DNA of 64,000 nt from an uncultured Bacteroidaceae bacterium (GTDB lineage Bacteria; Bacteroidota; Bacteroidia; Bacteroidales; Bacteroidaceae), in NCBI GenBank assembly GCA_905236065.1, contig CAJONZ010000071.1:1-64000 (forward strand), read 5' to 3'. Position 1 is the first letter of the stretch, and each line of letters starts with the position of its first letter. Positions 47,389 to 57,100 of this stretch are shown here, in pieces. A model generated the notes under the pieces. It saw nothing but the letters and a program-made list of their open reading frames with translations, made no database searches and was not told where the DNA came from. Made by a program: the position numbers and the translations under genes.

Positions 47389-48522
47389 ATGACCTCTAAT
47401 AATAATAGTATAGAAGCCTTTTTCCTGCTTGTCAGAGCGGGATTGTTTGGTCGTACAGAGGTCATAGAGGGTTTCCTGCCAGATGATGTGGATTGGCAAG
47501 AGGTTTTCCGGTTGGCTAAGGAACAGAGCGTTATCGGTTTGGTTGCAGAGGGCATAGAACTTGTTCGGACGGAGTGGCCCAAGACTCACGGCACACCGCT
47601 TGTGCCGAAACAATGGGCATTGAAGTTTGCCTCTGGAACATTGAGACTGGAACAGCGCAATCAGACCATGAACCGTTTTGTTGCCAAATTGATTAGCTGG
47701 TTGCGTGAAAAAGGCATCTACGCATTCTTGTTAAAGGGGCAGGGTGTGGCTCAATGCTACCAAAAGCCCCTTTTGAGGACATGTGGGGATGTAGATTTGC
47801 TTTTGAGTGAAGAAGATTATCAGGCGGCAATCAATTATTTACTTCCATTCGCATCTTTTTCAAAGGCGGGAAATGAGTATAAGAAAGATTTCGCCGTAAA
47901 GATTGTCGGCTGGTTGGTAGAGCTGCATGGTCGCCTTCGTTGCGGTTTTTCGTCGCGCATAGATAGGGAACTTGACAAGATGTATGATGACACTTTCTCT
48001 GGTGAAAATGTCAGGTCATGGATGAATGGAAATGTACAGGTGTTCATGCTTGGGGAAGAGAACGACATCATCTTTGTTTTTGCTCATCTCTTAAATCATT
48101 TTTATAAAGGTGGTGTGGGAATCAGGCAGGTTTGTGACTGGTGTCGCATGTTGTGGACATTTAGGGATTCCCTTGACTTAGACGTACTTGAGTCCCGTCT
48201 GAAGAAGATGAAGCTGATGAGTGAGTGGAAGGCTTTCGGAATGTTTGCGGTGGAATATTTAGGTATGCCCAAGGAAGCGATGCCCTTCTACAGCGAAGAC
48301 AAAAAATGGAAACGCAAGGCGAAACAGATACGTGCTTTTATCCTGAAGACTGGAAATCTGGGCTCTAACAGGAAGGGAGAGGTGGTTGGCTCTTTGCTGT
48401 CAAGAAAGATGAAATCTTCGAGACAGCGGTTTTGTGATTTGGCAAACCATTTCACTATTTTCCCGCTGGACACATTACGGTTCTTTCCGAGCATCTTTCT
48501 CAATGGATTGTATCAAAAATGA
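47389..48522 (+). CDS. Nucleotidyltransferase-family protein
   Basis: LISWLREKGIYAFLLKGQGVAQCYQKPLLRTCGDVDLLLSEEDYQAAINYLL (G...DxD-like motif). Confidence 0.8.
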   Translation: MTSNNNSIEAFFLLVRAGLFGRTEVIEGFLPDDVDWQEVFRLAKEQSVIGLVAEGIELVRTEWPKTHGTPLVPKQWALKFASGTLRLEQRNQTMNRFVAKLISWLREKGIYAFLLKGQGVAQCYQKPLLRTCGDVDLLLSEEDYQAAINYLLPFASFSKAGNEYKKDFAVKIVGWLVELHGRLRCGFSSRIDRELDKMYDDTFSGENVRSWMNGNVQVFMLGEENDIIFVFAHLLNHFYKGGVGIRQVCDWCRMLWTFRDSLDLDVLESRLKKMKLMSEWKAFGMFAVEYLGMPKEAMPFYSEDKKWKRKAKQIRAFILKTGNLGSNRKGEVVGSLLSRKMKSSRQRFCDLANHFTIFPLDTLRFFPSIFLNGLYQK

Positions 48523-48548
48523 TAAGGGCAATCCGCTATGGTACCAAA

Positions 48549-48590
48549 AACATTCCCTGACTGCCAAGTGTGTGACGGTCAGGGAATGTT
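48549..48590. terminator. Bidirectional terminator between convergent genes
   Basis: AACATTCCCTGAC ... GTCAGGGAATGTT 13-bp stem. Confidence 0.8.
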
Positions 48591-48611
48591 GATTTTGTGT
48601 GCTATCAATGC

Positions 48612-49331
48612 CTACTTCCTTTTCGGCGTCGTAGGCGTTGAGTAGTTGAGGAAGAAGTCGTTCCACACCTTCAGCATACTGCTTTTGTTGGTGGAGATGA
48701 TTTCCGCCTGTCGGGTGTAGTTGCGGTATTCCTTCTTTCGTTTGGGGTCGATGTGGGCAAGGATGTTCCGCTCTGTGGCCTCGAAAATCTCCCCATTCAA
48801 CTGATAGTAGAAAGTGTTGACCAGTGGTAGGGGAAGTTCCTCCTCGTTGACGGAGGCATTGGCATCCGAGAGCTGTGCGCCCCATGCTCCGAGGTTGAGG
48901 CTCGACTGCTGCAGGTTCTGTGAGTTGTTCATCAGTTCCACGGCTCGTTTATCCACGGCATTCTGATCTACGGTGTGGACGAACAGCACACGGGCCACCT
49001 TACCGTTGATGGTGTCTTGACGGAGAATCTTCCCGAAGCTGCCGCTCTCGCCCACTGGCATGAACGTGTCGCCGTTGGGAAATTCCACACGCAGGATGCT
49101 ACCGGGAATGGCCTCCATCAGCGTGTCGTTGCGTGAAAACCAGAGCGTCTGCTTGCCCAGATGGATGTTGCAGGGCACTTGCGTCTTCTTGATGGAGAAG
49201 AACCCCGAATAGATAGTGGCCACACGGAAAGCCTTGTATTCAAAAGGCCATGTGCCGATTGGCTCCCAGTCTTGTGCCTGTAGCGGACAGACTGTTAGCA
49301 GGAGGAAGAGGTATGACAGAAGTTTCTTCAT
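48612..49331 (-). CDS. Secreted protein of unknown function
   Basis: MKKLLSYLFLLLTVCPLQAQ signal peptide; 239 aa. Confidence 0.75.
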   Translation of the reverse strand: MKKLLSYLFLLLTVCPLQAQDWEPIGTWPFEYKAFRVATIYSGFFSIKKTQVPCNIHLGKQTLWFSRNDTLMEAIPGSILRVEFPNGDTFMPVGESGSFGKILRQDTINGKVARVLFVHTVDQNAVDKRAVELMNNSQNLQQSSLNLGAWGAQLSDANASVNEEELPLPLVNTFYYQLNGEIFEATERNILAHIDPKRKKEYRNYTRQAEIISTNKSSMLKVWNDFFLNYSTPTTPKRK

Positions 49332-49407
49332 CTTGTGTTTGTTTTTAAGGTGCGTTCCCCTCCCTTTTTAGGCGTATGGGGGAAGGGGAACGCATGTTCG
49401 GTTTGTC

Positions 49408-50286
49408 TTATTTCGTGCGAACGACCAGATACTTGCTGACGCTCCAGAACTTCTTCACGTCGATGATGCGGAGGGTAACCTCACCGTTCGACGCATCCTT
49501 CATCAGGGTGTAGGAATCAGAGGGGTGGTTCGTCAACAGTTCTGCGCTCTTGGAAGAGAATGGAATGGTTGTGGTCTGACGGATGTCAATCTCCGTGAAG
49601 TAGCTCTTGTTGAAGTCACCATTCTGCACACGGCTCTTCTGGAACACGTTACCGCCGCTGATGATGCCGTTCTTCTTCAGTTCCTTGCCAGTGCCATACA
49701 CATACCATGCCTTGTTGAGGCTCACATCCTGCTGACGTGCCAGCTCCTGGCTTTCGTCGCGTTGCTGCTTCACCGTGGCATTCTCAGCTGTCAGGATAGA
49801 CACGTCGGCATTCAGCACGGCAATCTCCACATCCTTGTCTGCCAACTGGGCGCGGAGTTCTTCCAGCTCTGCGTTCTTGGCCTCCAATTGCTTCAGGAGC
49901 GACTGGATGGTCTCCTTCAGCTTCGCATTGTAAGTGTTGCTGCTGTTGAGTTTCTGCTCCAGTTCCGTGATTTTCTGCTTGTTGTTGGTCAGCGTCTCCT
50001 GAATGAAATCCAGGTTCTCGCGCAACTCATTCTCCGACTTCTTTGCCTCGCCGTTCTTCTTGATCAGATTGACACGTCCCGCAGCCTGGTTGATTTGTGC
50101 GAAACTCTCCTGAATCTCGTTGAACTGTTCAAGCATCTCGTTGAGTTCGCCGTCCCTTGTGTCGAGGGCCTTCTGAAGGGAGTCACGCTCGTTTTGCAGT
50201 TCCTTGGCGCTTTGGCCGTTTCCACACGAAGTGAGCATTGCAGCAACAACAGCTGCTAAAAAAAGAATTTTTTTCATACGATTCAA
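49408..50286 (-). CDS. Coiled-coil lipoprotein
   Basis: LFLAAVVAAMLTSCGNG lipobox; long heptad-rich coiled coil. Confidence 0.8.
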   Translation of the reverse strand: MNRMKKILFLAAVVAAMLTSCGNGQSAKELQNERDSLQKALDTRDGELNEMLEQFNEIQESFAQINQAAGRVNLIKKNGEAKKSENELRENLDFIQETLTNNKQKITELEQKLNSSNTYNAKLKETIQSLLKQLEAKNAELEELRAQLADKDVEIAVLNADVSILTAENATVKQQRDESQELARQQDVSLNKAWYVYGTGKELKKNGIISGGNVFQKSRVQNGDFNKSYFTEIDIRQTTTIPFSSKSAELLTNHPSDSYTLMKDASNGEVTLRIIDVKKFWSVSKYLVVRTK

Positions 50287-51062
50287 TGTTTATATTTGTT
50301 CTTTGATTTACCTTTACCCATGACGACCGACTGGAAATCCGTCGCCTCCGTACCTTCCGCCACACGCTCGGTACCTTGGCCCTTGTCCTTTCCGCCTTCT
50401 TCCACACCGCCCAGCAGGACGACCATTTCGCCCAGCGGCTCGTGGTGGAGGAAATGGCTATGTACCTCGGCCAGAGTGCCCCGCACATGCTCCTCATGCA
50501 CCTTTGAAATCTCCCTCGACACACAGACCCGGCGTTCCGCACCGTAAGCCTCGATAAACTCCTCCAACATCCTCACCACCCGTCGTGGCGATTCATAGAA
50601 CACGACCGTCCGCTCCTCGTCCCGAAACAAGTCAATGCGAGTCCGACGTCCCTTCTTCTGGGGCAGGAAGCCCTCGAACACAAAACGATTGCACGGCAGG
50701 CCACTGCTCACCAAGGCCGGGACGAAAGCCGTGGCTCCCGGAAGGGTCTGCACCTCGATGCCTGCCTTGGCCGCCTCGCGGGCCAAGAGGAATCCTGGGT
50801 CGCTGATACCCGGCGTACCCGCATCGCTGATGAGGGCAATGTCCTCGCCGGCTTGCAAACGCGACAACACGCTCTCCACCGTTCCATGCTCATTGTATTT
50901 ATGGTGGGAAAGCAGGGGCGTGTGGATGTCGAAATGCGAAAGTAGCACACCCGACGTGCGGGTATCCTCTGCGAGTATCAGGCTCACCCCCTTCAGGACA
51001 CGGATGGCTCGCATCGTCATGTCCTCCATGTTGCCGACAGGCGTTGGTACGATATACAACAT
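50283..51062 (-). CDS. rsmI: 16S rRNA (cytidine(1402)-2'-O)-methyltransferase
   Basis: MLYIVPTPVGNMEDMTMRAIRVLKGVSLILAEDTRTSGVLLSHF; ISDAGTPGISDPGFLLAREA. Confidence 0.95.
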   Translation of the reverse strand: MLYIVPTPVGNMEDMTMRAIRVLKGVSLILAEDTRTSGVLLSHFDIHTPLLSHHKYNEHGTVESVLSRLQAGEDIALISDAGTPGISDPGFLLAREAAKAGIEVQTLPGATAFVPALVSSGLPCNRFVFEGFLPQKKGRRTRIDLFRDEERTVVFYESPRRVVRMLEEFIEAYGAERRVCVSREISKVHEEHVRGTLAEVHSHFLHHEPLGEMVVLLGGVEEGGKDKGQGTERVAEGTEATDFQSVVMGKGKSKNKYKH

Positions 51063-51202
51063 TGTGCAAAAATATGAATTAACCCCAACTTGACGAAAAA
51101 AAACCGGGAAAAACAACTTTTTTTCACATTTTTATATCTATCTTTGCACAGAATCCGACAAATGCCAAACGTGAAGTATCAAACACCTGCCCACCGGATG
51201 GC

Positions 51203-51230
51203 ATTCTTCATTTTTCATTCTTCATTCTTC
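51203..51230 (-). repeat. 4 x 7-bp heptamer element (GAAGAAT family)
   Basis: attcttc atttttc attcttc attcttc. Confidence 0.8.
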
Positions 51231-51236
51231 GTTTAA

Positions 51237-52331
51237 ATGAAAACCAAGGAAATAACATTCGACCGATTTATCCGTGCCCTGATAGCCCTCATCGGTCTCG
51301 TCATCGTCTATCTCCTGCTGAAAAAACTGCAGGCCGTCCTCATTCCCTTTTTCGTAGCCTGGCTCGTGGCCTACCTGCTCTATCCCGTAGTCCGCTTCTT
51401 CCAGTACAGATGCCGGCTGCGCTATCGCATCCTCAGCATCATCGTCACCCTGCTTATCCTCGTCGGCCTGCTCGCCGCCATTTTCTTCGTAGCCGTGCCG
51501 CCAGCCATCGAAGAGATTTCGCGGCTGAAAAGCATGGTCGTGGAATACGTAACCACCGACAGCACCGTGACCCAAGTTTCCGCCGAAGTGGAACGGTTCA
51601 TGAAACGGAACATCGACATCGAGCAAATCGTCAGCGCCATGTCCGTCAAGGACGTATCCACCCTCATCGAGCGCAGTCTGCCGCAACTCGTCAACCTCAT
51701 TTCCAACTCCTTCAACACCCTGGCCGCCCTCGTCGCCTCCCTGGTATCCATCATCTACCTCTTCTTCATCCTGATGGACTACGAGCGCATGTGCCACGAC
51801 ATCATCCACATGGTGCCGCCTACCCGCCGCACCATCGTGCGAAACGTCCTTAAAGATGTGGAGCACGGCATGAACGGCTACTTCCGTGGCCAGAGCCTTA
51901 TCGCCCTCTGCGTCGGCATCCTCTTCTCCATCGGCTTCCTCATCATCGACTTCCCCCTCGCCATTCCCCTCGGACTCTTCATAGGCGTGCTCAACCTCGT
52001 CCCCTACTTGCAGACACTGGGCTTCATCCCCACTGTCATCCTCTCCCTCCTGAAAGCTTACGACACGGGCGAGAACTTCTGGGGAATCCTGCTGGCCGCC
52101 CTCATCGTCTTTGCCGTTGTACAGACCATCCAGGACACCATCCTCACCCCGCGCATCATGGGGAAGGTCACCGGACTCAGTGCCGCCGTCATCCTCCTCA
52201 GCCTCTCCGTCTGGGGCTGTCTGCTCGGTTTCATCGGCCTGATTATCGCCCTGCCACTCACCACACTCCTCATCTCCTACTACAAACGCTACGTCCTTGA
52301 GGAAACCGACGAGCCGCAAAAAAAACTGTAA
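51237..52331 (+). CDS. AI-2E family transporter-like membrane protein
   Basis: 364 aa, multi-TM; IGVLNLVPYLQTLGFIPTVILSLL ... SVWGCLLGFIGLIIALPLTTLLISYYKRYV. Confidence 0.92.
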   Translation: MKTKEITFDRFIRALIALIGLVIVYLLLKKLQAVLIPFFVAWLVAYLLYPVVRFFQYRCRLRYRILSIIVTLLILVGLLAAIFFVAVPPAIEEISRLKSMVVEYVTTDSTVTQVSAEVERFMKRNIDIEQIVSAMSVKDVSTLIERSLPQLVNLISNSFNTLAALVASLVSIIYLFFILMDYERMCHDIIHMVPPTRRTIVRNVLKDVEHGMNGYFRGQSLIALCVGILFSIGFLIIDFPLAIPLGLFIGVLNLVPYLQTLGFIPTVILSLLKAYDTGENFWGILLAALIVFAVVQTIQDTILTPRIMGKVTGLSAAVILLSLSVWGCLLGFIGLIIALPLTTLLISYYKRYVLEETDEPQKKL

Positions 52332-52355
52332 AAGAGTACACAAAATCGGTGCTTT

Positions 52356-52389
52356 GCGTAAACAACCCCCGTTTGTTTACGCTTTTTTT
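52356..52389 (+). terminator. Intrinsic terminator
   Basis: GCGTAAACAA-cccccgt-TTGTTTACGC then T7. Confidence 0.85.
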
Positions 52390-52420
52390 GCGTTGTGAAA
52401 AATTTTTTTTGCGGAAACCT

Positions 52421-52428
52421 TACCTTTG
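52421..52428 (+). promoter_or_regulatory. Putative -7 box TACCTTTG for the response regulator
   Basis: TAnnTTTG about 50 bp upstream of the GTG start. Confidence 0.5.
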
Positions 52429-52477
52429 CATCGATTATTTGCACGACACGGCAAACGAGTTAAACCCTTAACGAACA

Positions 52478-52885
52478 GTGAACCCCTACATCAAACCCGG
52501 CATCGAGACAGACAAGGTGAAAATCCTCGTCGTCGAAGACGTCCCCATGACGCTCCACCTGCTCAAGTCCCTGCTCTCCTGCTACACCTTTCAGTTGCAG
52601 ACTGCCAGCGACCAGACGGAGGCCATGTCGTGCATCGAGCACGACACACCCCACCTGCTCTTGCTCGACACCGTCCTGTTCGACGTGGAAACCCTCGGAC
52701 TCATCCAACACCTCCGTGCCCACGAAGAGACCCGCCGACTCCCCATCATTCTCATGGCTTCTTGCCACGAAAACGACAAGATTACCCGCGCACTGGAACT
52801 GGGTGCCAACGCCTACGTCTGCAAACCCTTCGTCGTCGATCACCTCTACAGAACCATCGCCGACCAAATCAACTCCCTTTTTTAA
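52478..52885 (+). CDS. Stand-alone response-regulator receiver domain (GTG start)
   Basis: ILVVEDVPMTLHLLKSLL, HLLLLDTVLFD, ILMAS, ANAYVCKPF: ED, D, S/T and K receiver positions. Confidence 0.85.
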   Translation: MNPYIKPGIETDKVKILVVEDVPMTLHLLKSLLSCYTFQLQTASDQTEAMSCIEHDTPHLLLLDTVLFDVETLGLIQHLRAHEETRRLPIILMASCHENDKITRALELGANAYVCKPFVVDHLYRTIADQINSLF

Positions 52886-53011
52886 TTTCGACCCACGCAT
52901 TGCCGCCCATTCCCTGCGACAAAACGGAAAACAACCTGAGAAAAAAGACTTTCTAAAGAAAGATTTTTCTCACGCTGGGCTGTTCACATCTTCACGCTGA
53001 ACTGTCCAAAA

Positions 53012-53071
53012 TTATTCTCGGCGAGAATAAAAAATATATCGACGCCATATTTAATATTCTCGACGAGAATA
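53012..53071. repeat. 42-bp-spaced tandem palindromes (ATTCTCGnCGAGAAT)
   Basis: TTATTCTCG-G-CGAGAATAA (53012-53030) and TATTCTCG-A-CGAGAATA (53055-53071), half-site CCGAGAATATT downstream. Confidence 0.8.
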
Positions 53072-53296
53072 AAAGATATATCGCCGAGAATATTTTCTTT
53101 CACTTCGGCGTGAGGAAATGTTTAGAGCTTTGTGGGGAAAAATTCAGGTTTTTGGGGAGGAAAGGGTGGGGGTGTGTGCCTTAAAAAAATGTAATAAATT
53201 TGTTTTTTCGTGGAGTTATGCGTACCTTCGCCGCTAATTTGTTGAAAGTGGGCATGGTTTGCCCCGATGGATACATGAACACAAAACAATTGACGG

Positions 53297-54121
53297 ATGG
53301 GAAAGAAATCTCTGAATGTGGTATTCCTGATTGCCGGCAGTGAGCCGTTGGGCAGTGCGGGGATGCAGGCTGACATCAAGGCGGTAACGGCTTGTGGCGG
53401 CTATGCTGCGTGTGCGGTGACGTGTGTGGTGGATGAGGACACGCGGCGTGTGAAAAGTATCTTCCACTTGCCTGTGGATTTGATTGTGTCGCAGGCGGAG
53501 TCGTTTTTGGGCGACATAGCCACGGGATGCATCAAGACGGGTGTGCTGCCGACGGAGGAAATCATCAGGGGCGTGGCGGGTGTGCTGCGCAAGTTCAGTC
53601 AGGTGCCCGTGCTGGTGGATCCGGTGATTGTGGATTCGCTGGGGCAGAAGTTGGTGGCCGACGATGCCATCGAGGCGTACAAGCGGGAGTTGTTTCCGCT
53701 GGCTACGCTGATTACGCCCAACCGCCGCGAGGCGGAGACCTTGCTGGGACGCCCCATCGGGAATGTGCAGGAGGATGTGCGTGAGTTGGGACAGTGGGGC
53801 TGTTCGGTGATTGTCAAGTCGATTGAACGTGGAAAGATGCTGGCGGACGTGTTCTACGATGCCGGGACGGACAGGGTGCGTGAGTTTGTGAAACCGCGCA
53901 TCCTTACGCGCAACGTGAACGGTACGGGCGACTCGTTCTCGTCGGCCATTGCGACGTATGTGGCGACGGGATATTCGTTGGAGGAAGCCGTGGAGAAGGC
54001 GGAGGAGTTCATCAGCCGTGCCATCAGCCTGGGTGCGGAGTATGAGTTTGGCCACGGCTATGGCCCTGTGCATCCGTGTTTCATGGAGGACAAGAGTGTG
54101 CATCAAAGAATCTATAATTAG
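53297..54121 (+). CDS. thiD: Hydroxymethylpyrimidine/phosphomethylpyrimidine kinase
   Basis: VVFLIAGSEPLGSAGMQADIKAVTACGGYAACAVTCV; VNGTGDSFSSAIATYVATGYSLEEAVEKA. Confidence 0.93.
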   Translation: MGKKSLNVVFLIAGSEPLGSAGMQADIKAVTACGGYAACAVTCVVDEDTRRVKSIFHLPVDLIVSQAESFLGDIATGCIKTGVLPTEEIIRGVAGVLRKFSQVPVLVDPVIVDSLGQKLVADDAIEAYKRELFPLATLITPNRREAETLLGRPIGNVQEDVRELGQWGCSVIVKSIERGKMLADVFYDAGTDRVREFVKPRILTRNVNGTGDSFSSAIATYVATGYSLEEAVEKAEEFISRAISLGAEYEFGHGYGPVHPCFMEDKSVHQRIYN

Positions 54122-54135
54122 TCCCCATCCCCCCA

Positions 54136-54163
54136 TTTTAACTTTTAACTCTTAACTTTTAAC
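54136..54163 (+). repeat. 4 x 7-bp heptamer element (TTTTAAC family)
   Basis: ttttaac ttttaac tcttaac ttttaac, 4 bp before the GH127 ATG. Confidence 0.85.
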
Positions 54164-54167
54164 TGAT

Positions 54168-57100
54168 ATGAAAATCCTTAGACGAATGGTGTGTGGCTGC
54201 GTGATGATGGTCGCAGCAGGTAGTACGTGTTTGGTGGCAAATGCGATGGAGGGCGCTCCGGCGGTGAAAGCCAAGGTGCGTACTATCAAGACGGTGGAGG
54301 CCGTGAGCGTAGCGTCGCCGGTGGGCACGGTGCCCCGCCTGCCTTACCAGTTGTGGGTGACTTATTCTGACGGCTATGGGGAGTGGCGGCAGGTGCGCTG
54401 GATGAACTCCCTGCTCAGTACGGAGCAGCAGCAGGCCAATGCGGAGTTGTACCCCGTGGGAAAGGAATACACGGTGAAAGGTTTTGTCATCGGCGACAAC
54501 ACGACGGACAACGGCTACCCCGTGGAGGCGAAGGTGAAGGTGGTGGCCGGTGGCTATCAGACACCTTCCAACCAGCTGAAGGCTACGCCCCTGCCGTTGG
54601 GGAGTGTAAGGATTGTCGGCAAGAACCGCCTGACGAACAACCGCGACTTGGACATCCAGACGCTGTTGGCACTGGATGTCACCCAGCAGCTGTATAATTA
54701 CCGTGACACGTATGGCCTGCCCACCGAGGGCTACACGAAGTCGGATGGCTGGGACTCACCGACGACGAAGTTGAAGGGGCACGGAACGGGTCACTATCTG
54801 AGTGCGCTGGCCTTTGCGTATGCTTCGGCGGAGGACAATCAGACGAAGTTGGCCCTTCGCAACCGCATTGAGCGGATGGTCAATGAGTTGAGGGAATGCC
54901 AGGAACGGACGTTCGTGTGGGACAGCACCCTGAACCGCTATTGGGAAGCCCGCGACTATGCCCCGGAGGAGGAGTTGAAGCAGATGAAGGGCAGTTGGGC
55001 GGCTTTCGACGAATACAAGAAGGACTACAAGCATTACGGCTATGGTTACCTGAATGCCATCCCGGCGGCGCATCCGGCACTGATTGAGTGTTACCGGGCG
55101 TACAACAACGAGGAATGGGTGTGGGCACCCTACTATACGATTCACAAGCAGTTGGCGGGATTGATAGACATTGCCAACGTGATGCATGAGGGTTCCTTGT
55201 TCCTATTGGACGAGCCCATCAATGGGAAAAAATATCTTGATAATGGCGAGATTGGTAGGAAGGCGTTGCAGATTGCCAAGGACATGGGGCTGTGGGTGTG
55301 GAACCGCCTGCACTACCGCACGTATGTGAAGACGGACGGGACGAAGGCGGAGCGTCAGGCCAAGCCCGGCAACCGCTATGAGATGTGGAACATGTACATT
55401 GCCGGCGAGGTGGGCGGCATGGCCGAGTCGTTGGCCCGTCTGTCGGAGATGGTGGATGACGCAACGGAGAAGGCGCACCTGTTGGAGGCTGCCAATTGTT
55501 TCGACGCGCCGGCGTTCTTCGACCCGGTGGCCCGGAATGTGGATGACATCCGCACACGCCATGCCAACCAGCATATCCCGATGATTACGGGTGCGTTGCG
55601 CAGCTATCTCGGCAACGGCAATCCGTATTATTACAACCTGGCCTACAACTTCTGGAACCTGATACAGGGTCGCTATGCCTACGCCATGGGCGGTGTGGGC
55701 AACGGTGAGATGTGGCGTCAGCCGTATTCACAAATGTTGTCGATGAACACCAGCGTGATGAGCGACCACCGAAGGAACATGTACCCGAACCCAGACATCA
55801 ACGAGACGTGTTGCGCCTACAACCTGGCCAAGCTGACGAAAGACCTGAACTGCTATGACCCGGACAATGCGGCCTACATGGACTATTACGAGCGGATACT
55901 CTACAACCAGATTGTGGGCAGCGTGAATCCGAAGGAGTGGGGCGTGACGTATCAGTATGCGGTGGGCATGAATGCCCGGAAGCCGTTTGGCAACGAGACG
56001 CCGCAGAGTACGTGCTGTGGCGGTACGGGCGTGGAGAACCACGTGAAGTATCAGGAAGCGGCGTATTTTGTGAATGAGAACACGGTGTGGGTGGCACTGT
56101 ATATGCCGACAGAAGCCTATTGGGATCGTCCTCATGTCACTATTAAGCAGGATTGTGAATGGCCCGCTGAGAAAAGTGTGATTACGGTGTCTTCGGGCCT
56201 GAATGATGAATCCCTTAAGCCGTTCACGATGAAGCTGCGTGTGCCTTACTGGGCAACCAAGGGCTTTGACGTGAAACTCAACGGAAAGTCGATTGCCAAG
56301 ACCTATCAGCCCGGCAGCTATGTGGAAATCCCGGAACGGATATGGAAATCAAGCGATAAGGTGGAGGTCATCATGCCATTTACGGCGCATATCAACTGGG
56401 GCCCGGACAAGATGGACTTGGCGGCGACGGGCAAGAACGAGATTCGCACACCGTTCAACCCGCAGTGGGTGGGTGCCTTGATGTACGGCCCGCTGGTGAT
56501 GGCTACGCCGGAGATTCACGAATGGAAAGACGCAGAGTTCACCTTGGCCTCGAACCTGTCGGATGTTCAGCTGAACGGTGCGACGGGTGACGACGGTACG
56601 GGCGGGCGGCTCTATACGCTGACTTTTGCGGGCAAACAGTTCCAACCAGACTACTATCAGACGGGGAACGAGACGCACTACCTGAGACTGAACGTGGAGA
56701 CGGGTGGCAAGCAGAAGGCGCGGAAGGGTATCGACAAGACGAACCTGGAGCAGGTGGTTGAGATAGCCAAGGAACGTGTGCAGGGTCAGCAGGCGTGGGA
56801 GTCACTGACGGTGAAGGTTCCGGCCTTCTCTCCGTGGGCTCCGAACGGCTACAAGCGTCTGCTGGAGCAGATGAAGCAGGCGGAGCAGGTGCTTGCCAAG
56901 GAGAAGAAGGCGGTGACGCAGGAAGAAATCAACAAGGCTGCCTCGGCCCTGAACATGGTGATTAACACGATGCGTCCGGGTAACCTGGCTGAGCCGGAGG
57001 ACTTGAACGAGTTGTTGCCGCTGGTGACGGAGTCGAAGAATATCCGCGACAAATCGACCGAGTTGCGGGAAGCCATCAACTATGCCGACATGGTGGTGCA

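Noticed and set aside
49534-49545. acagttctgcgc as a further copy of the 22-bp-phased element
   Set aside because: Single short match inside the coiled-coil lipoprotein coding sequence, with no second phased motif.
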